Source: Vespula vulgaris (taxonomy: Eukaryota; Arthropoda; Insecta; Hymenoptera; Vespidae). From it: 64,000 nucleotides of DNA. The notes beneath the pieces were generated by a model, which was not told the origin of the DNA, ran no database searches, and saw only the letters and a program-made list of their open reading frames with translations. Position 1 is the first letter of the stretch. The number at the start of each line of letters is the position of its first letter. Positions 47,600 to 60,867 of this stretch are shown in pieces. The DNA lies in NCBI RefSeq assembly GCF_905475345.1, contig NC_066609.1, forward strand, positions 147,501 to 211,500, given 5' to 3'. The position numbers and the translations under genes were made by a program.

Positions 47600-47675
47600 T
47601 GGTCGGTCGGTCGGTCGGTCGGATGGTCGGTCGGTCGAATGGTCGGTCGGTCGGTCGGCCGGTCGGTCGGTCGGC
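47600..47675 (+). repeat. (GGTC)n array
   Basis: Tandem GGTC with GGAT and GAAT interruptions, preceded by a CTCG/TTCG run as in the array at 18064-18120. Confidence 0.9.
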
Positions 47676-47700
47676 TGGCCAGCCTTTCAGGGCCCTACCC

Positions 47701-47782
47701 ATACCCCTATAATATCGCGCTCTTATGCCGGTTAGGCCTCCGTTCGTGCGAGCGCAGCGGCTGCTCCTCTTCTCGGCGACGG

Positions 47783-47821
<39 letters not shown>

Positions 47822-48279
47822 TCTTTCGTCGACGTCGCCGTCGCCGTCGGTCTCTGGCTCTTAGTCTCACGGGGGCCTGTTACTCTCTTTCAAGCCTCGA
47901 CGAAGCATTTTTTCTTCCGCCAGGCGGCCACCGTCGCAGCCGCCGACGTCGGCCGCCAAGGTATCGAATCGTCTCGTCATCGGGCTACGCTTAGCGCGGT
48001 ATACGAACGTACGACGTACGTACGTCTATGTATGCGTTCGTCGTACGTATGTATGCGCGCGAGGCCAACGGAGAGAGAAAAAGAAAAAAGATAGAGAAAG
48101 AGAGAGACAGAGCAAATAGAGAGGGGCGACGTTTTCCAATCGCGAAGCGAGGTCTCGCGCGCGTTCCGACGACGATCGAAAAAGGTGAGACGTGCCGAAG
48201 GGGGATATAGACGCGGACAATGAAGCGGATGAGAAGGAGTGAGGCGATGGTGGCATGCGAGACGGGTATAGAGGGTACG

Positions 48280-48324
<45 letters not shown>

Positions 48325-50509
48325 ATGCCAGGACGAGGAAGGACATCGGTAAGGGGAATGGAGGCGACGGACTCGACGGACTACTCGAGTGTCAACGATT
48401 TGGCAACGGCTTTTATGGCTCTCGTCGAGATAGCTCGCTTCGAAGTCGCGTGGCACCGAACGTAATCGCTTAGGTATTATGGTAGATATTTCGCAAAGGA
48501 ATTAGACGAGTTCGAAGTTAAAAAAGAAATCGAAAAAGAAAGACAGAAAACGAGATCAATCGGTGGGATCCGTGGATCGATCGGTCGATCGACCGATCGA
48601 TCGCCGATATCTCGCTGCGTGCGATCGCGAGCACCGCGTACGTATATTTGTTAAGTCGTAGGTGCGATATGCGAATTATACGTGTATAACGTAATACGTA
48701 TTATACGTACGTCATATATATATGTGTGTGTATATATATATATATATAAAGTAAAGGGACCTGTACGAGAGGAAACTGATAACTACGCGAGCAGTCTGGA
48801 AGTATTAAGGAAGAGAGACAAAGAGGGGTGATAGCGCGGAGGGAGGGAGAGCGGAGCGACGGACGAGGAATAAAGGGAGGGGGGAGAAAGAGAGTAAACT
48901 GGGTCAGTGTCGTGGAACTTGAAAACTTCACTTCCGTAATGCGAGAGCGGCGCTGACTGCCGCCTCGAAGTCGCTTAAACTGCGTTTACGAGTCAACGGT
49001 AGGTAAAACAGAAACACCTCGAGAACTCGAGCTCGAGTTATACCTAGTTATATGTACGGTATAAATCGTCAGTGTGGTAGAGAAAGAGAGAGAGAGAGAG
49101 AGGGGGGGGCGGCAGGCGGAGGGACGCAGAAAGAGGAAAGAGAGACGAGGGCGCGCTCGCTCGCTCGCGCTCTCTCTCTCTCTCTCTCGGAAAGCGAACG
49201 AAAGGAAGAGGAGGAAGTAGAAAAGAGAGAAGAGAAGAGAAGAGAGAGAGAGAGAGAGAGAGACGAGATTTCTCTCTCTTTCGCATAACGCAACCTAACC
49301 CGACGAATATACAAATCGAACCATGTGCGCATTACTACGAAGGACGAGAATCGCCGTTTGTTACGAGCGCCGTTGTTTCCTGTGCGTTATACGTCCCGGA
49401 GTGACGTACGGTTACGCGCACGTATACACGTTTCACGTTGTTTCCGAATACGATCGAAACTTTTCTCCGCGGGCTTTTGGAAGCCGGTATTGTAACCGTC
49501 GAAAACGTGCTACGCGGAGTGGGGAGGGGAAGGATTCGTTCTCAAGGTCATGACTTTGTCGCCGGAGGTTTAAGCGACGGTGAAAGTTCGTCGTTCGTTC
49601 TCGTTCGAATCGCCGAAAAATCTCAAACTGTGACTCCGTCGACGGAATTTCCGAATTCTCGACGCTTTTCTCCTCTCTCTCTCTCTCTCACACACACGCT
49701 CTCCCCCCTCTCCTTCCCTCTCGTTCGTTAGCTTAATAATCGAGATATTCGATTTAGGGAAGGAGACAAGGACGACGATAGCGACGACTCGGTCGAAGGG
49801 GAAAAAGTACGAGCTCGACGTGCAATACGCGTGAAAAGAGGGACGACCGACGAGGACGCACGCGTGTGCGTCCTCTCTTTCTCTCTCTCTCTTCGTATCT
49901 CCGTCTCATTCACTCTTGCTAGCTTTTGTCTCGTTCCTTTTTCCGAGAGCACGCACCGACGCGCTGCGCGTAGTGCCGCCCGTTGACGTAGATAAACCGT
50001 CGCCAACGATGCTATATTTACGATCTTTCTTATAACGAGTGCGTGGATATTCCAAGGAAATACGGTATATACGAGGAGTATCTCCGTCTCTCTATGGCGT
50101 AAAAAGATAGAAAGAGAAAAGAACCGCTCGCCGTTCTTCGCCGCCGAGCGGCGAGCCTTCTCGTTACGTAATACTTTACCATTCTCGTTTCATCTTCTTG
50201 TTATCCGATTTTTTCTTTTATCCCTTTCTCTTCTCTTTCTTCCTTCTCCTCCTCTAACGCGTATATATCTACGGACGAAACGGAGAACAAAGAGAAAAAG
50301 GCACGACCGACTCGAAAAAGATAGCGAGAGACGAGATAATCGATCGAATTACTCTCGTTAAAACTATTTCATCGCGCTACGTTTTATAAAGAGCCTGGAA
50401 CTGGAGAGATTCGAATAACCTGCGGTATGGATATACGTATATGTATATCCAAAAGCAGCGGTTGAGAATTCGCGAGCGGAGAATTCGCGGTTCGCGAAGC
50501 AAGCACCGA

Positions 50510-50552
<43 letters not shown>

Positions 50553-50751
50553 CATCCAGTGGTCTCGTTTTCTCGTTTAATAACCGGTAGGAGGAAGAGA
50601 CCGGGGGAGTTAGGAGCGAAGAGTACGAGGAGGAAGAGAAAGATCGTTCGACCGGCAGAGTACGTAGCGCGAGGAGAAGGAAAGGAGAGTCGTTCGCGCT
50701 TACGTAGACGCAACGCGCCGCGCACGTAAGCCTGAAAACACGGGTGGTAGT

Positions 50752-50786
<35 letters not shown>

Positions 50787-52145
50787 CTCTGTCTTCTCTT
50801 GGCTCCTCTTGGCTCTCCTCTCGTTTCTACGCCCCTCTTTGGGTCGCGCGCGCGACCGTTCGATCCTTTGCGTCGTCGTCGCGTCGACGTCGACGTCGTC
50901 GACGACAACGACAACGCAACGACAACGACACGACGCAACGACACAACGACGACGACGACGACACGACGAGGACGACGCAACGGCAACGACAACGACCAAA
51001 CGACGAGACGACGACGACGACGACGACGACGACGGCGGCGACGACGACGACGACGACGAGGTGCGAGGTGGAGAGCGTAGATGGAGGGTGACCGACGTGG
51101 TCGTAGGGAGGAGAAAAGAGAGAGAGAGAGAGAGAGAGAGAGGAAGAGAGCGCGAGAAGTGGAAGAAGGATAGGAAGGGCCGTTATTTAGCCGGCCGCGC
51201 GCACGGCCCTTCGCGACCCACCGACCGACGTCCTCCGCTCGCCCTCCGGAGTGGCTCCCACCTTCACCCTTCGTTCGCCCTTCTCTTCCTACTCGTAAAC
51301 CTTCTCTCTTACCCCCGCGTTCACCCTCGCGTCTCCTTCGATCTCTCTCTCTCTCTCTCTATCTATCTCTATCTCTCTCTCTCCCTCGCGCCCACGGTCG
51401 CTGCCGTTCTTCGGGACGTGGCAGGATGCGGTGCGGTGCGACGCTGTGGGGCGGCAGACTCACGGCTGCTCTTCACGACTCCCTCTCTCTCTCTCTCTCT
51501 CTCGCTCTCTATCGTTCTCTCGCTACCTCGCGTTTCTCTTCTACGCTTCACTCCACCTCTCCACGTCACTCTATAGCACGGAAAAGCTCGCCCGGCTCGT
51601 CGTCCACGAACGGAACGGAACGGAACGAAGCGGAGCGAGTCTGTGACGTTGGCTGTCCGTCGTTCGGCGAAATCCCGTGCTAATTAAAGCCCGCCTCGAT
51701 GCCCGTCTCCGACCGGGGCGACAGAGCCGACGGCTATCTCTCTCCGTCTTTCTCTCTCTCTCTCTCTCCGTCTTGCTCTTTCTCCATCTATCCCTCTTTC
51801 TCTAACGTTCTCTCGCTCCCTTTGCGAATGGCCGCACGAAGGAGAGAAAATTAAGAAGACTCTGGGTCGGCTCCTTCGGCCTATTGTGCCTTGCGATGGT
51901 GTAGAGAGAGAGAGAAGGACGGAAAGAAAAAGACGGAGATAGAGAGAGGTAGTCCTCGTAACGGTACCACACCGTCAAACTTTTCTTCTCTCTCTCTCTC
52001 TCTCTCTCCTCTCTTTCTTTCGCTTCGTTCGCCTTTCTGCATTACGCACGACGTCCGACCAGGAGATAAATTCGTGCTGGATTTTATCTAGATACATTCC
52101 TCGCACGAACTTTTCGGACTCGCGGTCCACGCTGCTCTTTCTTAT

Positions 52146-52176
<31 letters not shown>

Positions 52177-52300
52177 CTCTTTGTTTCTTTTCGTATTCGT
52201 CATCCATCTATCTGTCTCTTTCTCTCTCCCCCTCTATTTCCCTGTAGCCGACTCGAAACTATAGACGCGCTAAACGCGAGGATAGGAAGCGTTTCTGGTT
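47701..52300. other. Array-dense noncoding segment
   Basis: GA/CT tracts at about 47783-47807, 48279-48321, 49083-49101, 49244-49261, 50515-50548, 50754-50783, 51117-51141, 51483-51503 and 52147-52171. Also contains a CGA/CAACGA array at 50876-51060, a palindromic CGATCGAT patch near 48575-48605 and TA tracts near 48715-48747. No coding frame was recognised. Confidence 0.5.
50876..51060 (+). repeat. Compound (CGTCGA)/(CAACGA)/(CGA)n array, 185 bp
   Basis: Begins CGTCGTCGCGTCGACGTCG, passes through CAACGA units and ends in two CGA runs separated by CGGCGG. Confidence 0.9.
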
Positions 52301-55280
52301 TGTTCGTTCGTATACCGCTTCAATAGTTTTTCTTTCCTTCCTTTGTAACGAGCCATTTAAACTACCGATCAGCTGACAATGCCGACGTTTCGCCGTTGCC
52401 TCGTAGGCATTGTTGAACATTGTGTACGATGTATACGTAGAACCGAAAGTACATATATATATATATATGTTTACTTTCGAAAAACGATCTTTCGACTTTG
52501 CCCGTGTTTTTACGTTTCTTCTTCTCTTTCTATTTTACGAGTCAGGGCACGCGTCTAACGCGATTCGTAAGAGATCGCGAAGAGCTCGTAAACGATGGTC
52601 GTAGAAAAACGATCCATCCGTCCCCGTTATCGTTATTTTTTTTTCAAAAGTTCCTTCGACTCGGTAACGGTATCCAAATCTTTGTTTCGGATACGTTCGT
52701 AAACGCTCGAGTCCAATTTGTAAACAATGCGTCGTCACGAAGGACGCGATAATACGGAGCAAACACGCCGAATTCGTAGGATCTCCAGTTCTCCGAAAAA
52801 CAATTGTTTTATCGCGACCGTGTTTCCGAACGTCGAATTCGTATATATCGAACGATCATTGGGGCTTGGACCGGGGAAAGGGACGGACGTGCGAGCATCG
52901 CAGCGATTTGATTCCTCGTTATAAAAACGCTCTTAACAATCCTTCTCCGTTTCGTTTTTCCTTCTCTTTTTCCATTTTTTTTTTTCTCTCTCTCTCTCTC
53001 TCTGCCTGTTTTTTGTCCTTTTCATAACTAGGAATACATTTTCCTTCGCTATGATATATCGACCGAGATAATACGAGTACCAGTACGTTTAGGTGCGCGT
53101 GCTCGTTAAAAGCAGATTTGTATATGGCTATGGTTCACGAGGTTATTCGCGCGAACGGAAAGGGAACGCACGTGAAACTGTAAACACGACCTTGCGACTT
53201 TACGGTCGTTTGCGAAGTCGTTCCACGTATCTCTCTTTCTCTCTCCCTCTATTTCGCTCCACCCGCTTTCGCGGAGATACGCGTATCTCTTTTTTTCTCT
53301 CTTACTTTTTCTTTTGTTCTTTTTTCAATTAATTTCTCAGCGAGTATTGTATTTCGCGATAAACCGATCGAATTTTAGGACAGCGAACTTTGTCGACGAC
53401 TCGAACCTTGGAAATAAGTAGGTGCTTGTTTTCTCTCTCCTTCTATCCCCTCGGCGTTAACCTCGTCGTGAATTCCGAGAGAGCCGAGTAACGTTAGTTC
53501 CAATTCGTCGATTAACCAAACGAAATTTTTTCCTCCGGGCGCAGAAGCGTCCTAACCCTAAAGGGGATCGCATAGGAGAAACGGCGACGTAATACGCGGC
53601 TTTCTCTCGCGTGAAATTTAAAGGCGGTCGTGTGTCTCTTTCCTTCTCTCTTCCCTCTCTCTCTCTCTCTCTCTCTCTCTTTTTCTTGCCCTCTCACGTT
53701 TCCTCTCGCGAGAGAGGACCAGGCCCTCGATCGATCCAAGCCCGCATAGTCGTGAGCGTACAGAAGCCTCTTGTTTGTCGGCGGTAACGCTGGCCAGCCG
53801 TTGAGGAAAAAGTTTTTATTGCTTGGATTTTCCCCATAATCTTGAGTAATTAACGGCCAACCCTGAGGCCCATACTTGGAGGTCCGTGCAAAATTGTAAG
53901 GAAAGTGAGATTAAGAGAAAGGACGGAAAGGACGGAGTGAAAGAGAGAGAGAGAAGAAAACAGAGGCCCTTCTACCGAAAACCTACTCTTCCCATATTTT
54001 TCTTTTTTTTGTTCTTCCTCTTCTTCCTTCGCCTCCTCTTTCTCCCTCAAACACCCTTCCCTCTTTCTCGAGTAGAGACGCGAGCTAGCCGTCGCGACTA
54101 ACGATTCTCCACCGTATTTTCTTCCCTCGTACCCCTCTCCCTCTCTCTCTCTCTCTCTTTCTCTCCTTCTCTCCATCGTTCTCTGGTCGCTTCTCTCTCT
54201 CCTAGTCTGGCTTATTCTAGAGAGGAGAGTCTAGACCCTCCTTTTCTTCGTCGTCGACTTAACGGCCGCACCTGCCGCTGCTACCATCGAGTGACGTCGT
54301 TTCGACGACGACGACGACGACGACGACCAAGAGGACGACGAGGAGAAACGTTCGATCCGCGTGAATACTTTTTCCAGGTATACAAAAAAAGAAGAGAAAG
54401 AAACTCGTATCTATAGCTCTCGTAAGTATTTCGTATCGAACGATTCGAGAATCGATCGTACCAACGATCGTTTAAACGGATGGGTAACGAGAAATCTCGT
54501 TCTCGAGATAATTCTGTTTCGAGTTTCAAATATATCCATTAACGTATATATATCGATCGTAAGAACAGTACATCTTAGGTATATCTTAGGTCGATCGAAA
54601 TAGTTGGAATATTGTTTCACGCCTTTCGCAACGAGTATACCCCTGATCGAAGTTGTGGAAAAGCTACGGCGATCGTCGATGTATCGACGTTCAAGCGCGG
54701 ACCACGGAACTTTATGCCCGATGTAAAAAGTATATCGACGCGAACGCGGAGAACGAGACTCGCGAGTTTCTCGTCGACGAAACCATCTTGCGACGAAAAT
54801 TCGACGTCGTGAGAGTCGGCTTTCGCCGATCACGTGTATTTAAAACGATCGAATTAAAAGAATACCAATTAAGATTCCCAGCTCGTAATCAAGCCGACCT
54901 TTCTTGATAAATTAATTGCTATTTCGGAGTGCCGTTAGAGAGCGTGAGCGTAAAAATAGCTTTCGATCGGTCGTCTCCTAGCTCGTGATACGAAAGACGA
55001 GCCAGAGAAGTAGGCTTTCGACGTGATCAATCGATCGCGCATCAATTACCAATTACGAATCACGTTTGTGTGCGCATAGAAATTTGATACGAGATTCGAC
55101 GTATCTAGCTATTTATGTTCTAGGAGCTACGAGCGTCTCCGAGATTCGACTGGATTCTCTGTCTCGCTCTAGTCGTACAAAGTCCGCCAATTCGATCGAT
55201 AAGTAATTTCAGTGCGTTTAAGTTTCCGCGAAACGAGCCGTTCGAAGCTTTCTAATCGCGAACACGCGAATTTATGATCT
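52301..55280. other. Noncoding segment with fewer repeats
   Basis: CT at 52987-53003 and 53658-53681, and a short CGA array at 54305-54326. A repeat-free island at about 53740-53890 contains TAATTA and a short inverted repeat. Minus- and plus-strand frames of 80-140 codons in 54400-54910 are Arg-rich and unrecognised. Confidence 0.5.
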
Positions 55281-55290
55281 TTCGGGTCGT

Positions 55291-55301
55291 ACCTGCCGCT
55301 G

Positions 55302-55342
<41 letters not shown>

Positions 55343-55352
55343 GCTGCCGCCG
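55291..55352 (+). repeat. (GCC)n trinucleotide array
   Basis: Core of about twelve GCC units with CTGCCG and CCACCG variants at the edges. It reads as poly-Gly on minus. Confidence 0.9.
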
Positions 55353-56004
55353 TGTAGCCGCGCCATTTCCGGCGCGCATGCCTTCCAGCGAGCGTAGCGT
55401 TCGTGAGAGAGCGTTCTCTCGCTCTCTCGCTCTCGCTCTCGCTAGCTAGCTCGCTCGCTCGCTCGCTCGCTCGTTCGCTCTCTCGCCATCGCCCTCCGCA
55501 CCGGGAAGGGCAAGATCGGAAAATTAACGACCCCTCGAGCGTTAACTCCCGACTCCAGGTCGGCCTTCGGTCCGCTCCTTCGTTAAGTCCTTCCTCGGCT
55601 TCTCGCGACTCACGCAGCGTTTTCAGCCGTCCCCGTCCCCGTCCCCGTTCCCCCCGTTTTACCGCCCCTCTACCTCCCTCTCACCCTCCCCTATCTCTCC
55701 CCCTCGCATTCCCCCGCATTCTCCCGTCATCCTCCTCTTCCTCCTCCTCCACCTCCTCGGCCCCCTTTCTTCCCACCGCCCGACCCCCCTCCCATTCCAC
55801 CCATAACCCTTCTCACCGCGACCTCCTACGCCGTGGCAAGCCACCCTCCTCTGCGCCCGCTTCTCCTCGGCATCGCCACGAACGCGCTACCCTTCGAGCT
55901 ACGAATCGCAGATTGGTGGAACGACCGGTCGATTATCTATAATCGATGCCGCCACTGCCGTCGCCATCACCGCCAGCGAAGTCGTCGCTCTACGTGCTCT
56001 CTCT

Positions 56005-56044
<40 letters not shown>

Positions 56045-57027
56045 TACGCCTTCTGCGAACGATGGAGCCGCTATTCTATCCACGTCACTGGATTCTTAGC
56101 GAATATTTTTTTTCCTCTTCTTTTTCTCTCTCTTTTTTCTTCTCCTTTCTTTTGCTATTCTCTACATGAACTATAATAAAGGAAACGAAGGGTACTCGAT
56201 CGCGAAAAACTTTGGGTTCGTTTGTTAGGAAAAACCGAAACCTACGTATAGATTCTTACCTGTTCGGGCCCGGAGCAGGTAGAGAAGATCGACGCGAAAA
56301 GTTTAATAACGCGAAAATCGATTTTACCGAACTTCCGAAGTACCTACTCTTTCCGGTTTCCGAAAATTTTTCTACCGTCCTTGGATTTCTTTTCTTTTTC
56401 TTTTTCCCGGCTCGGTCTTCGAAGGACCCGAGAGAGAAAGGAGAAGAAGAAAACTATAGACGTATCCAATTGAAATTCTCATTTCGCATTCCGTCGCACA
56501 TTATGTCGCGTATTACCCCGTTCGACCAGTGATACGAAGAGAAACGTACAAAGAGAATGGGGGAGACGGAGAAACGGAAGATGAAGCGAAAAGGAGAAAA
56601 AGATGGCCAGCTTAAGCCCGAGAGTTTGAAAGAGACGAAGCTATGTGCGAGAGAGAACGAGCGCGAACGTGAAAAGTAAGAGAGATGGAGAGAGAAGAGG
56701 TTGTGCCATCGCTCATTCGACGATTATTGTACAAAGCATAGCGCGGAAACTATCTTTCCTCTTCATTCATAACTCTTTCTAGCGTAATAGAGGAGTCGTC
56801 GGGGTGAGAGAAAGTAAGAAGAAAGTAAACGATATACGTATAGATAGATGGTATGCCACAGGCAGTGGAAAGGAGATATGACGAGACGACGAGTCGAAGA
56901 AAAGGAGACGGAAAGAAGAGTGCATTTTATGAGTGAGCGAGTGAGCGAGAGGGTGGGAGAGAGAGACGGAGAAAGGGGATACCGAACTAAAGAAAGGGTT
57001 GAAAAAAAGAAAATATATGATATATAT

Positions 57028-57029
<2 letters not shown>

Positions 57030-57082
<53 letters not shown>
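57030..57082 (+). repeat. (CA)n microsatellite, about 26 units
   Basis: Uninterrupted ACAC dinucleotides, the longest CA tract in the window. Frames read Thr-His or Cys-Val repeats. Confidence 0.95.
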
Positions 57083-57087
<5 letters not shown>

Positions 57088-58792
57088 ATGCCACGCGCAC
57101 CAACGAATACGGATAATACAAAAAATACATATATATATATATGGACAAGCGTGAGAAGTTTTCGCGTCTCGGTAAAGTTTTTCTCTCGTCGCCGAAAAAG
57201 CTTCTTTCACCGTTGATTCCGTTATCGTGTCCATCCGTCCAGCGAGTCTGCGAAAACGACGGACGATTTATCGGGAGAGCAGCGAGCGTCAGGAGGTAGA
57301 GCGCGAGTACACCCGCCATCTTCTCCCTCCGTCTTCGACGTAAAGCGAAGAGCGCGCGCGCGCGCGACCGATCGAGAGAGAGAGAGAGAGAGAGAGAAGG
57401 AGCGAGCGAGAGAAGAAGCGCGCAATGCCTGTCCGGATAAAGAAAGCGGAGAGCCGTGCGCATGAACGCACGCACACATAGATACGACGTAAGCGCGTGT
57501 ACGCGTGCTTACGTGCTCTTCCTTCCAACGTTGAATCCTCGAAAGGGCAAAGGTGGATCGACCGTTTTCTCGTACAACGGAAATCTATCGGGGATCTCGT
57601 TGTTGTTGCCTCGTCTTTTCGACGAAAGGTGTGTACGCTCTACTACGAAGCACGGAGTAATTATTTCGATCTTAATATTTTGTAATCGAACGTTCCTTTC
57701 TTCCCTTATATTCTTTCTTATAAAAGAAGTAACGCGACGTTCGAATGTACACGAATGATAGTATTATATATATATGTAAGGTACAAGTGGTATAATATTT
57801 TAATATAGTATAGAGTAGATTGAGAGGAGAGGAGTTAATACTAATTATGCTATAAGTAGAGTAATGTAGATATACGTATATATCAATTTGCGCATATGGT
57901 GTTATATTTACTATTAATTATACTAGTATTTACATAGTACGTATACATATAAATTACGCTATTTATATCAGATTAATGTAAATATAATTTACGCTTATAC
58001 CATTACAAAAAAAAAAAGAAAAAAACTTGAGAATATTTCCGACACACAGTCGCGCTTAAATTTGCGATCATAAAGCGAAATGAAATTTGAGAAATACTAC
58101 TAAGTATATAAATGTAAACTTTTGTTGCAAAACTATTTGAAGGATTAAGTTACAAAACGAATAAACTCCTTTACGGTGACACGAAAACGTGAAATTTCTT
58201 TGTACGTAACCTCGCCGCATTGCCTTCTCCCTTGTTTCACGATGACGTAATCGGGAAGAAAGGATTCGATCGCAACGCGTTAATTTCATCGGGAGAGATT
58301 TCGTGCGAAAATCGTCGCGCGTTCTTATCGCGCTTGTCTCCGTTTTCTTTGTCTCTTAAAAATCTTTCAGTTTCTCTCTCTCTCTTTCTCTTCCTCTTTG
58401 TTCGACTTAACCGCGTATCGAGCAGGTTATCGACGAAAATATCAAACTTACGTCCTATGATTAAAACGTAATCGATTTTACGTAACGCGATATAACGGTA
58501 TATGTACATATCATATATATATATAAAAGAAAAAAGAAAAAGAAAATAACAGCGCAAGGGAGAAAAAGTGAACGAAAAAGGAAGAAGAAAGTAAAAAAGG
58601 TTGGAAGAAACGTTAGGAGGGATAAAAAGCGAAGGATAGCAAGAGTAAACGATGGTTCCAGTCGGAGATTAGATTAGATGGGAAGGGGAGAGAACGGAGG
58701 ATTACCGAAATGTTGGACCGTGTCGCGAGGAAGTGCATCGTATAGCTTGTCCGATCGCGAACACACTTCGGCGCTAATGCGGCTTGGCCGTG

Positions 58793-58795
<3 letters not shown>

Positions 58796-58846
<51 letters not shown>
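58796..58846 (+). repeat. (CT)n tract, about 25 units
   Basis: The longest uninterrupted CT run in the window. Confidence 0.95.
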
Positions 58847-58849
<3 letters not shown>

Positions 58850-58900
58850 CTTTCTTTCCTTCTCCCCTTTGCATCTCTCTTAGGGTCTTGTCCACGTCCG

Positions 58901-60827
58901 AAGAAAGGGCCTTTCTTTCCTCTCTTTCGCGTGCGCTTCGTGCAGCCTTCCAGATCTCTCTCGCTTTCGCTCTCGCTCTTTCTCTCTTATCCGCGATCGG
59001 AAGAGAGATGAAAAGAGCGAAGGAGCGAGGGAGATGAACAAAGAGAGAGAGAGAGAGAGAGAGAAAGGAAGAAAGAAAGATCGAGCGTCTCTTTCTCTTT
59101 CTCTTTCTCTTTCTCTTGTTCGGTCGTTCGCTCGCCGGCTGGACGTTGAGCGAGGTAAAAATCGCGAGAGCCGTCAATTAGAAGCCCACGAAGAGGAGCC
59201 ATTCCCTTCGGCCTTCGCGAACAAAGAACGAGACGAGACCACGTCAACGATCCTTTTTCCTCCTTCGAGAATGATATCGATGAAATATTTCACTGTAAAC
59301 GACGAAATTCGGTAGGAGGTAAATTGCTCGTTGTACCGTGTTTCGTTACACCCTCCTTCCATTGTCCGTTTCTCTTTCTCTCTCTCTCTCTCTCTTCTCT
59401 TTTCTCGCGTCCTCTCTCCTCTTCTCTCAAACGATATTCGCGATCGATCGTTTATAAAGTGCTTTCTCGCTTTTTCTCTTTCTATATCTACTTCTATTTG
59501 TATCCGTCTCAAACTTATTACATAAAAACGTAAAGCAAAGTTGCAACTGGGTTGCACGTGCGAAAGCCACTACGTTGAAGGAAGAAATAATTTTGTAATC
59601 ATTAGTGCGGGTCGTCACGCTCGTTGTCCGATGGACGGATAGCGAGCAAAGAGAAAACGAATGTTTTTCGTATAGATGCGCATCGTTCTATCGAATCCTC
59701 TATCTCTCTCGTTAAATAGTTCATTAGATTCCAGTGATAATAATTTATTACAGTCGCATGAATCTATGAACAATGTTGGTCCGCGTAACAGTTTAATTAT
59801 TCCATACAATATAATTTCAAAGCGATTACCATTAATTGAATCCATATTGGTTTCTAAGCACCCAAGACCCATTGTCACAGAATTATTATTCATTTCTTCG
59901 TAGACGTTAACTCTCCGTCGATCGATGTACTACGAACGAAATAAGACACGGACGAATCATCGTTCCAAGAGTCAAAAGTATCGGACGAAGAAGTTGTTGG
60001 GAGTTTTTCGTAGGAAAAATCGATAGTGGAACAAGGGACCTGTCCGTGACACAAGACCGTAGTACGAGCAGAGAGAGAGGGAGAGATAGACGGATAGAGA
60101 TAGAACGAGAGAAAGAGGCAGTGGGTGAGAGCAAGAAAGATCGACGGGAAAGAGAGAGAGAGAGAGAGAGAAAGAACGTGGCGGACCCGAGGCAAAATGT
60201 CGTCTTTCCCCGGGATTGCATGCCGTGAAAAAGAGACGCGCACACGTTCATCCACTAAAAGGGATCACGGCCGGAAATCTTAGGACGAACAGAGTAGACG
60301 CTTGCTCTCAGGAGGTCTTACACTTCCGGAATAACCGGATGTTCCAATGGAGATACATCGGACTCCTGCTCGTTTCTTTCTTCGTGGCTCTCCCTCGCTC
60401 CCTCTTTCTCTTTCTGTCTTTCTTTCTTTCTGTCGTTGAAGATATAGCAACATACGTATAATCGTTGATGTATGAATCGAGATCCGAAAAGAGTTTGCGG
60501 GTAATCTTTGACCATCGTTATCGGATATAAAATGAAACGAATCGGTTGGAAGGTATTAGAGTCGTTAATGAATATTGATGAAAGATCAAAAGAATTCTAG
60601 TAAATAGGAAATATCAAGAATATTGTGAATATGTATTATATGGATAACGATCGAGGACGCGTTGTAGCGTTCTTTGTTAAAAGACACGATAACGTGTAAC
60701 CCGATAATTTATAGCAGCGCACGGCGAAGACCTCGTATAAAGTTCCGTACGTTAAAGCGGGTAAGCGTGTGCATATTATACGCGCGAGCACGTACCCACG
60801 CGCGAGGAGAGGCGCACGTAGGCTCGC

Positions 60828-60867
<40 letters not shown>

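Larger units (their letters stand above)
42301..47700. other. Highest-CpG segment, dense arrays, no confident gene
   Basis: Contains (GGC)n at 42390-42440, CT/GA at 42577-42640, 43244-43274, 44806-44840 and 46660-46695, and CGA arrays at 45468-45491 and 45917-45985. GGCAC/CGGCG pentamers lie at 46438-46555 and GGTC at 47600-47675. Several frames of 250-420 codons span this CpG-rich DNA, but they lack any domain and consist of Arg/Ser/Ala/Pro runs. One small two-exon candidate at 44883-45204 is listed separately. Confidence 0.5.
55281..58900. other. Noncoding segment with GCC, CTCG, CT and CA arrays
   Basis: GCC array at 55291-55352, CTCG at 55450-55472, CT at 56003-56041, CA at 57030-57082 and CT at 58796-58846. 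The stretch 57730-58060 is AT-rich and featureless. No gene was recognised. Confidence 0.5.
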
